Assembly: GCA_964419225.1 (NCBI GenBank)
Contig: CAYQPF010000072.1
Coordinates: 1-24,912 of the forward strand
Direction of reading: 5' to 3'
Source of the DNA: CAYQPF01 sp964419225
GTDB taxonomy: Bacteria; Cloacimonadota; Cloacimonadia; Cloacimonadales; CAYQPF01
DNA length: 24,912 nucleotides
A model generated the notes under the pieces. It was not told the origin of the DNA and searched no databases. It saw nothing but the letters and a program-made list of their open reading frames with translations. This document shows positions 15,538 through 24,296 of the stretch, piece by piece (within the stretch, counting starts at the first letter, position 1; the number at the start of each line of letters is the position of its first letter). The position numbers and the translations under genes were made by a program.

Positions 15538-16837
15538 GGACAGACATCATCATGCCTAGGGTCAGTTCTCCATTGATTACAGAACTTGCAGCAAGAACTG
15601 TAACAACGATATTCTTGAACTGGTTGATAATAGTGCCCCCTCCCTCTTGGTATTGTCCCAAAGCTAGCCCTTTGATACTTATTTTAAAAATCCGGGACTG
15701 GATACGCTCCCACTCCCATCGCTTCTGTGTTTCACAGGTGTTTAATTTTATTTCCTGCATACCGGTAATAAGCTGTATTACATTACTTTGATTCGCAGCA
15801 TTTTGGGCAAACGCCTTGAAATCAAGTTCGCGTCTTCGTTTAAGAAATAGGAATACCCAAGATATATATAAGAGGGAAAAGGCAAAAAAAACAATAAAAA
15901 TCAACAAGTTGTAATACAATAGGACAGCACCGAATATAACAATGTTGAACAAAGAGAACAAGATATTAAGTGAAGAGCCTGTAAGGAACGTCTGGATACG
16001 TCTATTGTCGCCAATACGCTGCATGAGATCACCAGTCATCTTGGTATCAAAAAAGCCTATGGGCAGTCTCATTAACTTGATCAGGAAATTTGATATGAAA
16101 GATATGTTTATTCTTGTTCCTAGGTGTAAAAGGATCCACCCTCTCAAAAGATTAACCGAGGCAATGCTTAGTGTCAGAACCATTTGAGCTATCAACACAA
16201 GCCATATGAAACTTAGGTTTCTTGTGCCAATCCCAACGTCTACAATATTTTGGGTAAGAAAAGGGAGTATTAACTGAATAAGACTGCCGGTGAGAAGAGC
16301 TAAAGCAAGTTGCAAAAGGAGCTTCTTATATGGTCTAATGTAATCGAATAAAAACCCGAAATTCTTTCTGTTTATCTTTTCACCTACTTGAGAGTAAAAA
16401 TCCGGGGTGGGATCCAGAATCAACGTAACTCCCTTTTCTTCACCATCACTTACAGTACTTATCCAACATCTTTTAAACTGCTCTCCTGTGTACACCAGAT
16501 TTTTGGAGGCAGGGTCAGCTATAAAGATAGTGTATTCGTTCTTCCTTTTCTTTATGTCATATACCACTACAAAATGTCTTTTATTCCAGTGAACAATGCA
16601 TGGAAAGGGCGCAGAACACAACTCTTCAAAACTCAGTTTTGCTCCCAGCGTTTTGAATCCTATACTTTCTGCAGCATTACTTATACCTAGCATTGATACG
16701 CCTAATCGCGTATATTCGCTCCTCTGGCGCAAAATATCCAGATTATAAGATTTTCCATAATATTTGGCTATCATGCGCAAGCAGGCGGGACCGCAGTCCA
16801 TGGCATCTAGTTGGGAATAGTGGGGAAATCTCGTCAT
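15483..16837 (-). CDS. C39 peptidase ABC exporter, N-terminal part (leader peptidase and transmembrane domain)
   Basis: The 5' part of the exporter gene, residues 1-451 of a reconstructed 732. The protein cleaves double-glycine leaders and pumps the mature peptide across the inner membrane. The N-terminal C39 peptidase domain has Gln9, catalytic Cys15 in DAMDCGPACLRMIAKYYG, His88 in HWNKRHFVVVYD and Asp108 in IADPAS, the complete cysteine-protease triad. The transmembrane region follows from about residue 165, with six expected helices and the typical GDLMQRIGDNRRIQTFLTG segment between them. Cleavage after the GG of the precursor at 5631-5855 fits this enzyme. It is the first gene of the cluster, with a promoter candidate about 40 bp upstream; the M15 gene diverges from the same region. 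The ATG at 16837 is the only reasonable start. Confidence 0.96.
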
Positions 16838-16876
16838 AAGAGATTTTAATGTTAGTGGTTATTAGACAAGTCTGTA

Positions 16877-16906
16877 CAAATATAAATAAAAAATAAAACA
16901 CACAAA
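16877..16906 (-). promoter_or_regulatory. Candidate Bacteroides-type promoter for the lanthipeptide operon
   Basis: On the minus strand TTTG (16906-16903), an 18-bp spacer and TATATTTG (16884-16877) match the Bacteroides TTTG ... TAnnTTTG pattern. Initiation near 16870 would give a leader of about 30 bases before the exporter ATG at 16837. Confidence 0.55.
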
Positions 16907-16912
16907 GTTGTA

Positions 16913-16945
16913 TTTGTATATATTAGACATTTATTTATATATTTG
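16913..16945 (+). promoter_or_regulatory. Candidate Bacteroides-type promoter for the M15 peptidase gene
   Basis: TTTG (16913-16916), a 21-bp spacer and TATATTTG (16938-16945) lie 20 bases before the M15 ATG. The -7 element is identical to that of the divergent exporter promoter, so the two genes share a compact 128-bp control region. Confidence 0.5.
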
Positions 16946-16965
16946 CTTATTATATACTTAATTGA

Positions 16966-17433
16966 ATGATGAGTACTGAATCTCTATTAATTAATAAGTT
17001 CGGATCGCCATCTGGTAACGGATACCCTTATTTAACACCGATTCAGCTTCCTTTTCCTATGGAAATTTCATGGAAAAAAGGGGTTTATATAAATTCATTC
17101 CTCTGCAATTATCTAATCAAAGAGAAACTTACAACTGTATTAGAAAGCATATTAAAAGAGTATGGTCCATCAAAAATTGTAGAATTGGGCATTAATATTT
17201 ATGGAGGATGCTTTAATTATAGGAAAATTGGAAATACTGATAAGTGGAGCATGCATGCATGGGGGTTGGCAATTGATTTGGATCCCGAAAGGAACTCTTA
17301 TAATCAAACAAGTGCAACTGCACAATTTGCAAAAAAAGAGTATGGTAAAATGATTGACATATTTTATGACAATGGATTTATCTCCCTAGGTAAAGAAATG
17401 GATTATGACGAGATGCACTTCGAAGCTGTTTAA
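16966..17433 (+). CDS. M15 family zinc metallopeptidase (D,D-carboxypeptidase/endolysin-like)
   Basis: A 155-residue protein with the M15 zinc site: SMHAWGLAID (residues 95-104, ligands His97 and Asp104) and MHFE at the C-terminus (His151), with acidic residues just before it (Asp146, Asp148, Glu149) as base candidates. M15 enzymes cut D-Ala-D-Ala or related peptide bonds of peptidoglycan precursors; cytoplasmic VanX, periplasmic VanY and phage endolysins all belong to this clan. No signal peptide or membrane segment is visible, so it would act in the cytoplasm or need lysis to escape. Two in-frame ATGs start at 16966 and 16969. It diverges from the lanthipeptide exporter and is convergent with the XRE gene. 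It could be accessory self-protection for a cell-wall-active lanthipeptide, or an unrelated endolysin-like passenger. Confidence 0.85.
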   Translation: MMSTESLLINKFGSPSGNGYPYLTPIQLPFPMEISWKKGVYINSFLCNYLIKEKLTTVLESILKEYGPSKIVELGINIYGGCFNYRKIGNTDKWSMHAWGLAIDLDPERNSYNQTSATAQFAKKEYGKMIDIFYDNGFISLGKEMDYDEMHFEAV

Positions 17434-17561
17434 TATTTCAATCACACTTTCTATTATAGAAGTTTTAGTGTTCTATGTTAGCTCCATTAACGCAACTCTT
17501 GTACGTTCAGATAATCTTGTAATCTTCTATAACACATGCGTTTACTGTCATCCTATCAAAT

Positions 17562-17783
17562 TCAATACGGAAAAAGCCTATTATGCATTGTTATAACGTT
17601 ACTAATAAGTAGGTCTTTAACATCTACCTGGAGCAGATTGGCTACTTGATACAGAACCTCCAAAGAGGGTTGTCTTCTATTGCAGGCATAGGCATTTACT
17701 ATACTAAAGCTCTTCCCTAATTTTTCCGCAAGCCACATTTGCTTAATTCCCTTGTCTTCGAGCACTTCCTTAATCCTGTTCAT
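17562..17783 (-). CDS. Small XRE-family helix-turn-helix regulator
   Basis: A 73-residue protein that is almost wholly an XRE/HTH_3 DNA-binding domain: IKQMWLAEKLGKSFSIVNAY (residues 13-32) covers the helix-turn-helix, followed by NRRQPSLEVLYQVANLLQVD and a short tail. Proteins of this size usually act as dimeric repressors or activators of neighbouring genes and of themselves. It lies between the M15 gene and the ICE replication/transfer block and diverges from the DUF3945 gene, so either the cargo or the ICE genes could be its target. A -7 candidate TATATTTG (minus strand, 17824-17817) lies 33 bases ahead of its ATG, without a clear -33 partner. The last dozen residues after KDLLISN do not look like part of the domain. 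Confidence 0.9.
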   Translation of the reverse strand: MNRIKEVLEDKGIKQMWLAEKLGKSFSIVNAYACNRRQPSLEVLYQVANLLQVDVKDLLISNVITMHNRLFPY

Positions 17784-17940
17784 ATAGTTTGCAAATTAAA
17801 ACTGTAAACTGTTTCACAAATATATGAAAAATACTGCTATATGGAAAAATAAAACGAAAAAAAGACAATCAGAGACAATAGGAGACAAATCGCACAAGAT
17901 GAATTAGATACCTGAGTAAATAATCATTTTACACCATAAC

Positions 17941-18011
17941 TTAGTGGTTGATATGTCAAAATAATAAATAAGGACTTATTAACCTTTTTTTAATCAGTCA
18001 TAGACCACTAA
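17941..18011. repeat. 8-bp inverted repeat upstream of the DUF3945 gene
   Basis: TTAGTGGT (17941-17948) and ACCACTAA (18004-18011) are perfect inverted repeats 55 bp apart, with a second small palindrome AATAAG-GA-CTTATT between them (17967-17980). They fall in the 239-bp divergent region between the XRE gene and the DUF3945 gene and end just before the ATG at 18023. They may be an operator or a leader-RNA structure; no clear TAnnTTTG promoter was found for the plus strand here. Confidence 0.3.
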
Positions 18012-18022
18012 AATTCAAAGAT

Positions 18023-19336
18023 ATGGAAGTAAATCAAAAAGATCAAGATGTACTATTGGTCAACGAAACAGGCAACACAAAGCTTAATGTTGTTGCCGGA
18101 TTGGGCGAAGATGGAATGCTCAAGGTAGTTCCACCAAAGAATGAAAACGAACCAAATTTTATGAGGCTCGACAAACAAGGTAATGTTTTGGATAATTTCA
18201 TGGCCAACTTTGTCATGCAGTATAAAGAGCCTACTCACTTCGGCTTCTTCAAAGTCTCAGCCGATCAAGTTGAGAACAGCTCCATCGTGATGCAGGAAAT
18301 GCTAAAGGATCCAAATAACCCATCAAACAAAAGTATGTTGGATTCTTATCGGGTTTTGCCCGAAGATTTTATTCAAAAGGAAGCAAATCAAGAGCAGGTT
18401 TCTCCACATCATGAAAACACTAAACCGGAATTCAAACCCCTTGATGAGAGCCGTATTGATTGGAATCAATTGGAACGTTTGGGTGTAACGCGCGAATCAT
18501 TGGAGAAAAGCGGTTCTTTGGAAGCTATGCTAAATTGGAAAAAGTCTCCTGATCTTATTCCAATAACACCAAAATTTGATGATTTTACACTTCGCACAGA
18601 AGCTCGTCTTTCATTTCGTGAGACGGCAGACGGGCGTATTACCGTAGGCATCCATGCTATACGAAAGGAACCTGAGCTAGATCGTCCATTTTTCAATGTT
18701 CGGCTGTCTAATGAAGACAAACAAAATCTGCTTAACACCGGCAATGCAGGTCGATTGATTAAAATTGAGCCTATCAAGGGTCAACCCATCGCTGCTTATG
18801 TTTCGGTAGATAGGCTGACCAATGAGTTGGTTGCTTGCCGAGCCGATAAAATCCGTATTCCTGCGGAGATCAAGGGTATAAAATTAGACGATAACCAAAA
18901 GCAAAAATTATCTGAAGGGCAAACCATCTATCTAGAGAATATGATCTCCAAAAACGGCAAGAACTTCAATGCAACTTTACAGGTCAATGCAGACAAACGT
19001 GGGATTGAGTTTCGTTTCGATGAAACACAAAAGCAAAATCACTCAAATACACAAAGCAAAGACTTTTCTATACCTAAAAAGATAGGCGGAGTGGAACTCT
19101 CCGAGAAGCAACAAAGTACCCTCAAAAATGGTGATGCTATCTACATTAAAGGGTTAAAAGATAAATTAGGACAAGAATATAATGCATATGTCCGGGTAAA
19201 TAGTACTGATCAGAAACTTGATTTTTTCAAATGGAATCCGGATAAGTCAAAGTCCAAAGATTTAACACCATTGCAAAAAGAGGAAATCAAGCAGAATAAG
19301 GAAGAACCAAAAAAATCGAAAGGAATGAAGCTGTAA
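18023..19336 (+). CDS. DUF4099/DUF3945 domain protein of Bacteroidales mobile elements
   Basis: A 437-residue soluble protein of unknown function carried by CTnDOT-like ICEs. After an N-terminal segment (residues 1-115) and a short linker comes a DUF4099-like region opening with RIDWNQLERLGVTRESLEKS (144-163). Two tandem DUF3945 repeats follow: IPAEIKGIKLDDNQKQKL... to about 333 and IPKKIGGVELSEKQQSTL... to about 405. Each repeat has the same strand-helix-strand pattern with a conserved G..I/A.YV/LQVN core. The C-terminal tail is rich in Lys, Glu and Asn. It is followed within 6 bp by the DUF1896 gene, as usual in these elements, and starts the rightward backbone operon. Domain names come from recognition; the biochemical role is not known. 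Confidence 0.88.
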   Translation: MEVNQKDQDVLLVNETGNTKLNVVAGLGEDGMLKVVPPKNENEPNFMRLDKQGNVLDNFMANFVMQYKEPTHFGFFKVSADQVENSSIVMQEMLKDPNNPSNKSMLDSYRVLPEDFIQKEANQEQVSPHHENTKPEFKPLDESRIDWNQLERLGVTRESLEKSGSLEAMLNWKKSPDLIPITPKFDDFTLRTEARLSFRETADGRITVGIHAIRKEPELDRPFFNVRLSNEDKQNLLNTGNAGRLIKIEPIKGQPIAAYVSVDRLTNELVACRADKIRIPAEIKGIKLDDNQKQKLSEGQTIYLENMISKNGKNFNATLQVNADKRGIEFRFDETQKQNHSNTQSKDFSIPKKIGGVELSEKQQSTLKNGDAIYIKGLKDKLGQEYNAYVRVNSTDQKLDFFKWNPDKSKSKDLTPLQKEEIKQNKEEPKKSKGMKL

Positions 19337-19342
19337 ACAGAT

Positions 19343-19783
19343 ATGAACATAGACAATGAATCCCGGGAGTTATCGTATTACCGACTAACTCTCCTCGCTT
19401 TCCTCAAAGAGAGCCACCCAGAACAAGTGGGTGATACAACATTTATTAGTACCCGTGCAGAAATAGCTTCACAAGCATATTCCGATGCAATTGATAACGG
19501 TTTTGCAATACCTCTTGCTGTTGAGATGGCAAACGAAGCATTGTTTGAAGGACTCCATTTTTCCAAACATGACACACTGATTAACATCATTTGGAACGAG
19601 TTTTCTGATGATGTGCCTCAGGGAGATGCAAAAGCATTTGCAGAAAAAATATTGCCGATCTGTGAAAAGGTGTTTGAAAAGTATCCGCTGTCGGATAACT
19701 TCTCCTATTCTCCCGAATACGAACAACTCTATACAGAATTGACAGGAACAGTGCAGATCTATATAGAAAAACATGTCATTTAA
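19343..19783 (+). CDS. DUF1896 family protein
   Basis: A 146-residue, mostly helical acidic protein of the DUF1896 family, which occurs in Bacteroidales conjugative elements next to the large methyltransferase-helicase. The LSYYRLTLLAFLKESHPE start, the SDAIDNGFAIPLAVEMANEALFEGL helix pair and the later HDTLINIIWNEF segment are the features recognised. No catalytic motif, signal or membrane segment is seen. It starts 6 bp after the DUF3945 stop and its last 11 bases overlap the next gene, so translation of the three genes is probably coupled. The function is unknown; the tight linkage suggests an accessory role to the methyltransferase-helicase. Confidence 0.82.
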   Translation: MNIDNESRELSYYRLTLLAFLKESHPEQVGDTTFISTRAEIASQAYSDAIDNGFAIPLAVEMANEALFEGLHFSKHDTLINIIWNEFSDDVPQGDAKAFAEKILPICEKVFEKYPLSDNFSYSPEYEQLYTELTGTVQIYIEKHVI

Positions 19784-22700
19784 CCGAAAGGCAAAGTTAA
19801 GAGATAATATAGAGGCAATTAGGACAGTATTATTAGATAAAGAAAATAGAAAGGCAACTCTCTACGAACAAGAGATTCTTCAACACTATTGCGGCTTTGG
19901 AGGTTTAAAATGTATTTTGAATCCGGCAACCAGCTTGTCTGATTCGATGCAGTGGCCAAAGTCGGATCTGGAACTGTTCCCAATGGTGACTGAGTTGCAC
20001 AACTTAATCCGCACCAATGTAGAGAGCGAGCATGAGTACAAGCAGTATATTGGTAGCTTAAAAAATTCTATTCTAACGGCATTCTATACCCCTGCAGAAG
20101 TAGTCTCTACAATTGCCGACACTTTGCGAGATAGCGGAATTACACCTAATCGTTTTCTTGATCCTTCGGCAGGTCAGGGAGCATTTGTCTCAGCTTTCAA
20201 ATCGCAGTCTGCAAATATGGATGTAATGAGTTTTGAGAAGGATTTGCTGACTGGCAAACTCCTTTCAAAACTTTATCCGGATGATAAAGTGCGCAAAGAG
20301 GGATTCGAGACCATCGAGCATCGATACAATAACTACTTTGATGTGGTAAGCTCCAATATTCCCTTTGGAGATGTAGGTGCATTTGACCCTGCATTTATCA
20401 ATAGCCCGGATAAAGCTAAACAGCAATCGGCACGAGCTATTCACAACTACTTTTTTGTAAAGGGCATTGATGCACTTCGTGAGGGAGGTATATTGGCATT
20501 TATCACTTCGCAGGGGGTCATGAACTCTCCTCAAAATGCTCCGATACGTGAATGGCTGATGAAGAACTCCGATTTAGTTTCGGCAGTCCGTTTACCCAAT
20601 AACCTCTTTTTTGATATTGCCAATACAGAAGTAGGCAGCGACTTGATTATCCTGCAAAAGAATACAGCTAAACAGGAGCTTAGTAAAAAAGAAAAAGCTT
20701 TCATCCAGACAAGACCACTCAGTAACGGGATTATGGTCAACGACTACTTCCAAAATTTTGCAAGAGTAATACATACTAAAGGTTATGTTGATACCGACCC
20801 TTACGGAAAGCCGGCAATGGTGTTCAAACATGAGGGAGGTGTTCCTGCAATCGCTACCGATTTACAAAAGATACTTTCTGAGGATTTTACCAAGCGATTG
20901 AATACAGAGCTGTATTTACAGCACATTACCCTGACTATTCAACCAAAAATCGAAGCAGAACAACCACTTATGACCTTGTACGATCTTTTTGGGATAAGCC
21001 CAGTAGAGCGTTCTCAATCGCCACGAAAACAGTGGAAAAGTCGTTCTAATATCGATGTTAGCCAACACAGTCAACCGATTGTACAAGTGACTCCTCCCCC
21101 ACCAGTGCAACTTTCAATGGGACCGAGGGAGTGGCATCTTCCATTAGAAGCACACCACAAAAACGGATCGATGGTGATAGATAAAAACAACCAGGTTGGA
21201 TATCTGAAAGAGCTGCACCGCTATGGAGCCACTTTTCATCCTTTGGAATTGAATGTACTGCAAACTGAAAAGGCAAAGTTATATATTCCTCTTAGAGATA
21301 CTTACCAACAACTCTATACCTATGAAGCAGAGCAACGAAAAGAACATAAACCTCTCCGGAGTGATTTGAGTCGCTACTATGATGAGTTTGTCCACCGCTA
21401 TGGTACGTTTAACCAAAAGGAGAATAGTAAGTTTATTCTAATGGATGCTTCAGGGAGAGACCTTCTATCGTTGGAAAGGGTTATAAATGGAAAGACCTTT
21501 AAAGCAGACATATTCGATTATCCGGTTGCCTTTTCCTTGTATGAAGTCACCAACGTCGATACCCCGGAAGAGGCATTGACAGCCTCACTCAATAAATATG
21601 GTCGTGTTAATTTGGAATATATGTCTCAACTCACCGGAACCGATGAATTTGAGTTGCAGGAAGAATTGAAGGGACATATTTATTACAATCCACTTATAGA
21701 TAACTTTGAGATTACAGACCGCTTTATTGCCGGTAATGTGGTGGAGAAAGCTGAAAAAATTGAGGGTTGGTTGAAAGAGAATCCAAACAATAGCTTGGCA
21801 TCCGAATCGTTGTTGGCCTTTAAAGAAGCAATTCCCCGACCTATTAGTTTCGACGAACTGGATTTCAATTTTGGTGAACGTTGGATTCCTGAGGGTGTCT
21901 ACTCTCGATATGCCTCCTATCTTTTCGACACTGATGTGCGAATTTCTTATTCAGGGAGTCTGGATGATTATTCGGTCAAGACAGACTACCATAATGCTAA
22001 TATATACGATAAATTTGCTGTCAAAGGGCAGAGCCGCACTTATGATGGTATTGCCCTTATGACTCATGCCTTGGTTAATACAGTCCCTGATATTACAAAA
22101 ACCGTTTATGACGGAGACAAGGAGATAAAGGTCAGGGATAGCGAAGCAATACAGTTACCCAACTCAAAAATTGATGAGATTCGCAACGGCTTTACTGATT
22201 GGTTGCGCGAGCAGTCACCGGCTTTCCAATCTAAATTGACCGATCTTTATAATCGAAAATTCAATTGTTTTGTCCGTCCAAGCTATGACGGTTCGCATCA
22301 GTCATTCCCCAACTTAAACTTAAAGGGATTGGGTATTCAGGATTTGTATAACAGTCAGAAAGATGCAATTTGGATGCTGAAGCAGAATGGAGGAGGTATT
22401 GCTGATCATGAAGTTGGAACGGGAAAAACATTGATTATGTGCGTTGCTTCTTATGAGATGAAACGCCTGGGGCTGGTTAACAAACCGATGATTATAGGTC
22501 TTAAAGCCAATGTGCATGAGATAGCTCACACTTATCAGACGGCTTATCCCAATGCCAAAGTACTTTATCCGGGAAAAGAGGATTTTACACCCTACAATCG
22601 AATAAAGCTCTTTAATGAGATTAAGAACAACAGTTGGGATGTTGTAATTCTGACCCACGATCAGCTCAGCAAGATTCCTCAGTCCCCGGAAATGCAAAAA

Positions 22701-24296
22701 AACATCTTGCAGGCGGAGCTGGACACAGTAGAAGAAAACCTCGATGTATTGAAACAACAGGGACGGGATATTTCCCGTGGGATGCTCAAAGGATTGGAGA
22801 AACGCAAACAAAACCTGGAAGTAAAACTCCAAACGATTGCTTTGTCGATCAAAGAGCATACTGATGACATTGTAGATTTTAAGATGATGGGCATTGACCA
22901 CATCTTTGTAGATGAAAGCCATAAGTTTAAGAACCTGATGTTTAATACCCGTCACGACCGCGTAGCAGGATTGGGTACTCAAGACGGAAGCCAAAAGGCA
23001 CTTAATATGCTCTTTGCAATTCGTACCATTCAGGACCGTACAGGAAAAGATTTGGGAGCGACATTCCTTTCGGGAACAACCATTAGTAACTCGTTAACAG
23101 AACTGTACTTGTTATTCAAATACCTTCGCCCTAAGGAGCTTGAAAGGCAAAACATCAATAGCTTTGATGCCTGGGCAGCAATCTTCGCAAAGAAGACCAC
23201 AGATTTTGAGTTTTCGGTTACTAATCAGATTGTACAAAAGGAACGTTCTCGCTACTTTATCAAAGTGCCGGAATTGGCAGCCTTTTACAATGAGATTACT
23301 GACTACCGTACAGCAATTGATGTGGGTGTGGATAGACCATCAATGAATGAGGTGTTGCACAATATTCCACCTACACCACAACAGGAAGAGTTTATCCAAA
23401 AGCTGATGAAGTTTGCTCAAACGGGGGATGCAACAGTCTTAGGACGTAGTCCGTTGTCCGAATCCGAAGAGAGGGCAAAGATGCTTATTGCAACCGACTA
23501 TGCCCGAAAAATGGCTCTTGACCTTAGGATGATTAGTCAATCTAAGTATGATGACCATCCCGATAACAAAGCCTCTCATTGCCCTGCAATGATTGCTCAG
23601 TACTATCGCAGGTTTGACGCACATAAAGGAACGCAGTTTGTCTTTTCCGACTTGGGGACATACAAATCCGGCCATTGGAATGTATATGGTGAAATCAAAA
23701 GGAAATTAGTAGATGACCACCGCATCCCTCCGCAGGAGATTCGCTTTATCCAAGAATGCAAAACAGACAAAGCCCGTAAGGATATGATAGCTGCCATGAA
23801 CGAAGGAAAGATACGAGTGCTGTTTGGTTCTACCGATATGCTCGGCACAGGTGTAAATGCTCAAAAGCGAGCAGTTACAATCCATCATTTGGATATACCT
23901 TGGCGCCCATCTGACCTGCAACAACGCAACGGCCGGGCAGTCAGAAAAGGAAATGAGATAGCCAAGCTCTATGCCGAAAATAAAGTGGATGTGGTGATTT
24001 ATGCCGTTGAGAAGTCATTGGACTCATACAAGTTCAACTTATTACATAACAAACAGCTATTTATTGCCCAGCTAAAAAACGGCACAATGGGGACTCGTAC
24101 TATTGACGAGGGAACTATAGACGAGAAATCCGGAATGAACTTTTCGGAGTACATGGCTATACTTTCTGGTAATACCGACCTATTGGAAAAAGCCAAATTG
24201 GAGAAGAAGGTTGTAGCTCTGGAGAGTGAACGCAAAGCCTTTACAAAAGACAAAGCAATTCTGTCTGGAAGTTGCATGAGAATACGCGCACTCTAG
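19773..24296 (+). CDS. N6-adenine DNA methyltransferase / SNF2-like helicase fusion, ends at an apparent frameshift
   Basis: A very large DNA-modifying protein of Bacteroidales ICEs, similar in layout to DarB-type antirestriction proteins. The N-terminal methyltransferase has TAFYTPAEV (102-110), the AdoMet motif FLDPSAGQGAF (128-138) and the catalytic-loop motif SNIPFGD (194-200, a variant of NPPF). The helicase half starts near residue 870 with HEVGTGKT (Walker A), has FVDESHKFKN (DESH box, about 1045) and the motif VI-type QQRNGRAVRKGNE (about 1375-1390). The ATG overlaps the DUF1896 gene. The last 12 or so codons before the stop at 24294-24296 are out of frame: a one-base shift near 24256-24261 restores a long frame that runs to the window end. 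Either a deletion or a sequence error has cut the protein; the helicase core remains complete. Confidence 0.9.
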   Translation: MSFNRKAKLRDNIEAIRTVLLDKENRKATLYEQEILQHYCGFGGLKCILNPATSLSDSMQWPKSDLELFPMVTELHNLIRTNVESEHEYKQYIGSLKNSILTAFYTPAEVVSTIADTLRDSGITPNRFLDPSAGQGAFVSAFKSQSANMDVMSFEKDLLTGKLLSKLYPDDKVRKEGFETIEHRYNNYFDVVSSNIPFGDVGAFDPAFINSPDKAKQQSARAIHNYFFVKGIDALREGGILAFITSQGVMNSPQNAPIREWLMKNSDLVSAVRLPNNLFFDIANTEVGSDLIILQKNTAKQELSKKEKAFIQTRPLSNGIMVNDYFQNFARVIHTKGYVDTDPYGKPAMVFKHEGGVPAIATDLQKILSEDFTKRLNTELYLQHITLTIQPKIEAEQPLMTLYDLFGISPVERSQSPRKQWKSRSNIDVSQHSQPIVQVTPPPPVQLSMGPREWHLPLEAHHKNGSMVIDKNNQVGYLKELHRYGATFHPLELNVLQTEKAKLYIPLRDTYQQLYTYEAEQRKEHKPLRSDLSRYYDEFVHRYGTFNQKENSKFILMDASGRDLLSLERVINGKTFKADIFDYPVAFSLYEVTNVDTPEEALTASLNKYGRVNLEYMSQLTGTDEFELQEELKGHIYYNPLIDNFEITDRFIAGNVVEKAEKIEGWLKENPNNSLASESLLAFKEAIPRPISFDELDFNFGERWIPEGVYSRYASYLFDTDVRISYSGSLDDYSVKTDYHNANIYDKFAVKGQSRTYDGIALMTHALVNTVPDITKTVYDGDKEIKVRDSEAIQLPNSKIDEIRNGFTDWLREQSPAFQSKLTDLYNRKFNCFVRPSYDGSHQSFPNLNLKGLGIQDLYNSQKDAIWMLKQNGGGIADHEVGTGKTLIMCVASYEMKRLGLVNKPMIIGLKANVHEIAHTYQTAYPNAKVLYPGKEDFTPYNRIKLFNEIKNNSWDVVILTHDQLSKIPQSPEMQKNILQAELDTVEENLDVLKQQGRDISRGMLKGLEKRKQNLEVKLQTIALSIKEHTDDIVDFKMMGIDHIFVDESHKFKNLMFNTRHDRVAGLGTQDGSQKALNMLFAIRTIQDRTGKDLGATFLSGTTISNSLTELYLLFKYLRPKELERQNINSFDAWAAIFAKKTTDFEFSVTNQIVQKERSRYFIKVPELAAFYNEITDYRTAIDVGVDRPSMNEVLHNIPPTPQQEEFIQKLMKFAQTGDATVLGRSPLSESEERAKMLIATDYARKMALDLRMISQSKYDDHPDNKASHCPAMIAQYYRRFDAHKGTQFVFSDLGTYKSGHWNVYGEIKRKLVDDHRIPPQEIRFIQECKTDKARKDMIAAMNEGKIRVLFGSTDMLGTGVNAQKRAVTIHHLDIPWRPSDLQQRNGRAVRKGNEIAKLYAENKVDVVIYAVEKSLDSYKFNLLHNKQLFIAQLKNGTMGTRTIDEGTIDEKSGMNFSEYMAILSGNTDLLEKAKLEKKVVALESERKAFTKDKAILSGSCMRIRAL

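Noticed and set aside
17449..17461. Palindrome TTCTATTATAGAA after the M15 gene, considered as a terminator
   Set aside because: The loop would be too small for a stable hairpin, the stem is AT-rich and the following T-run is short.
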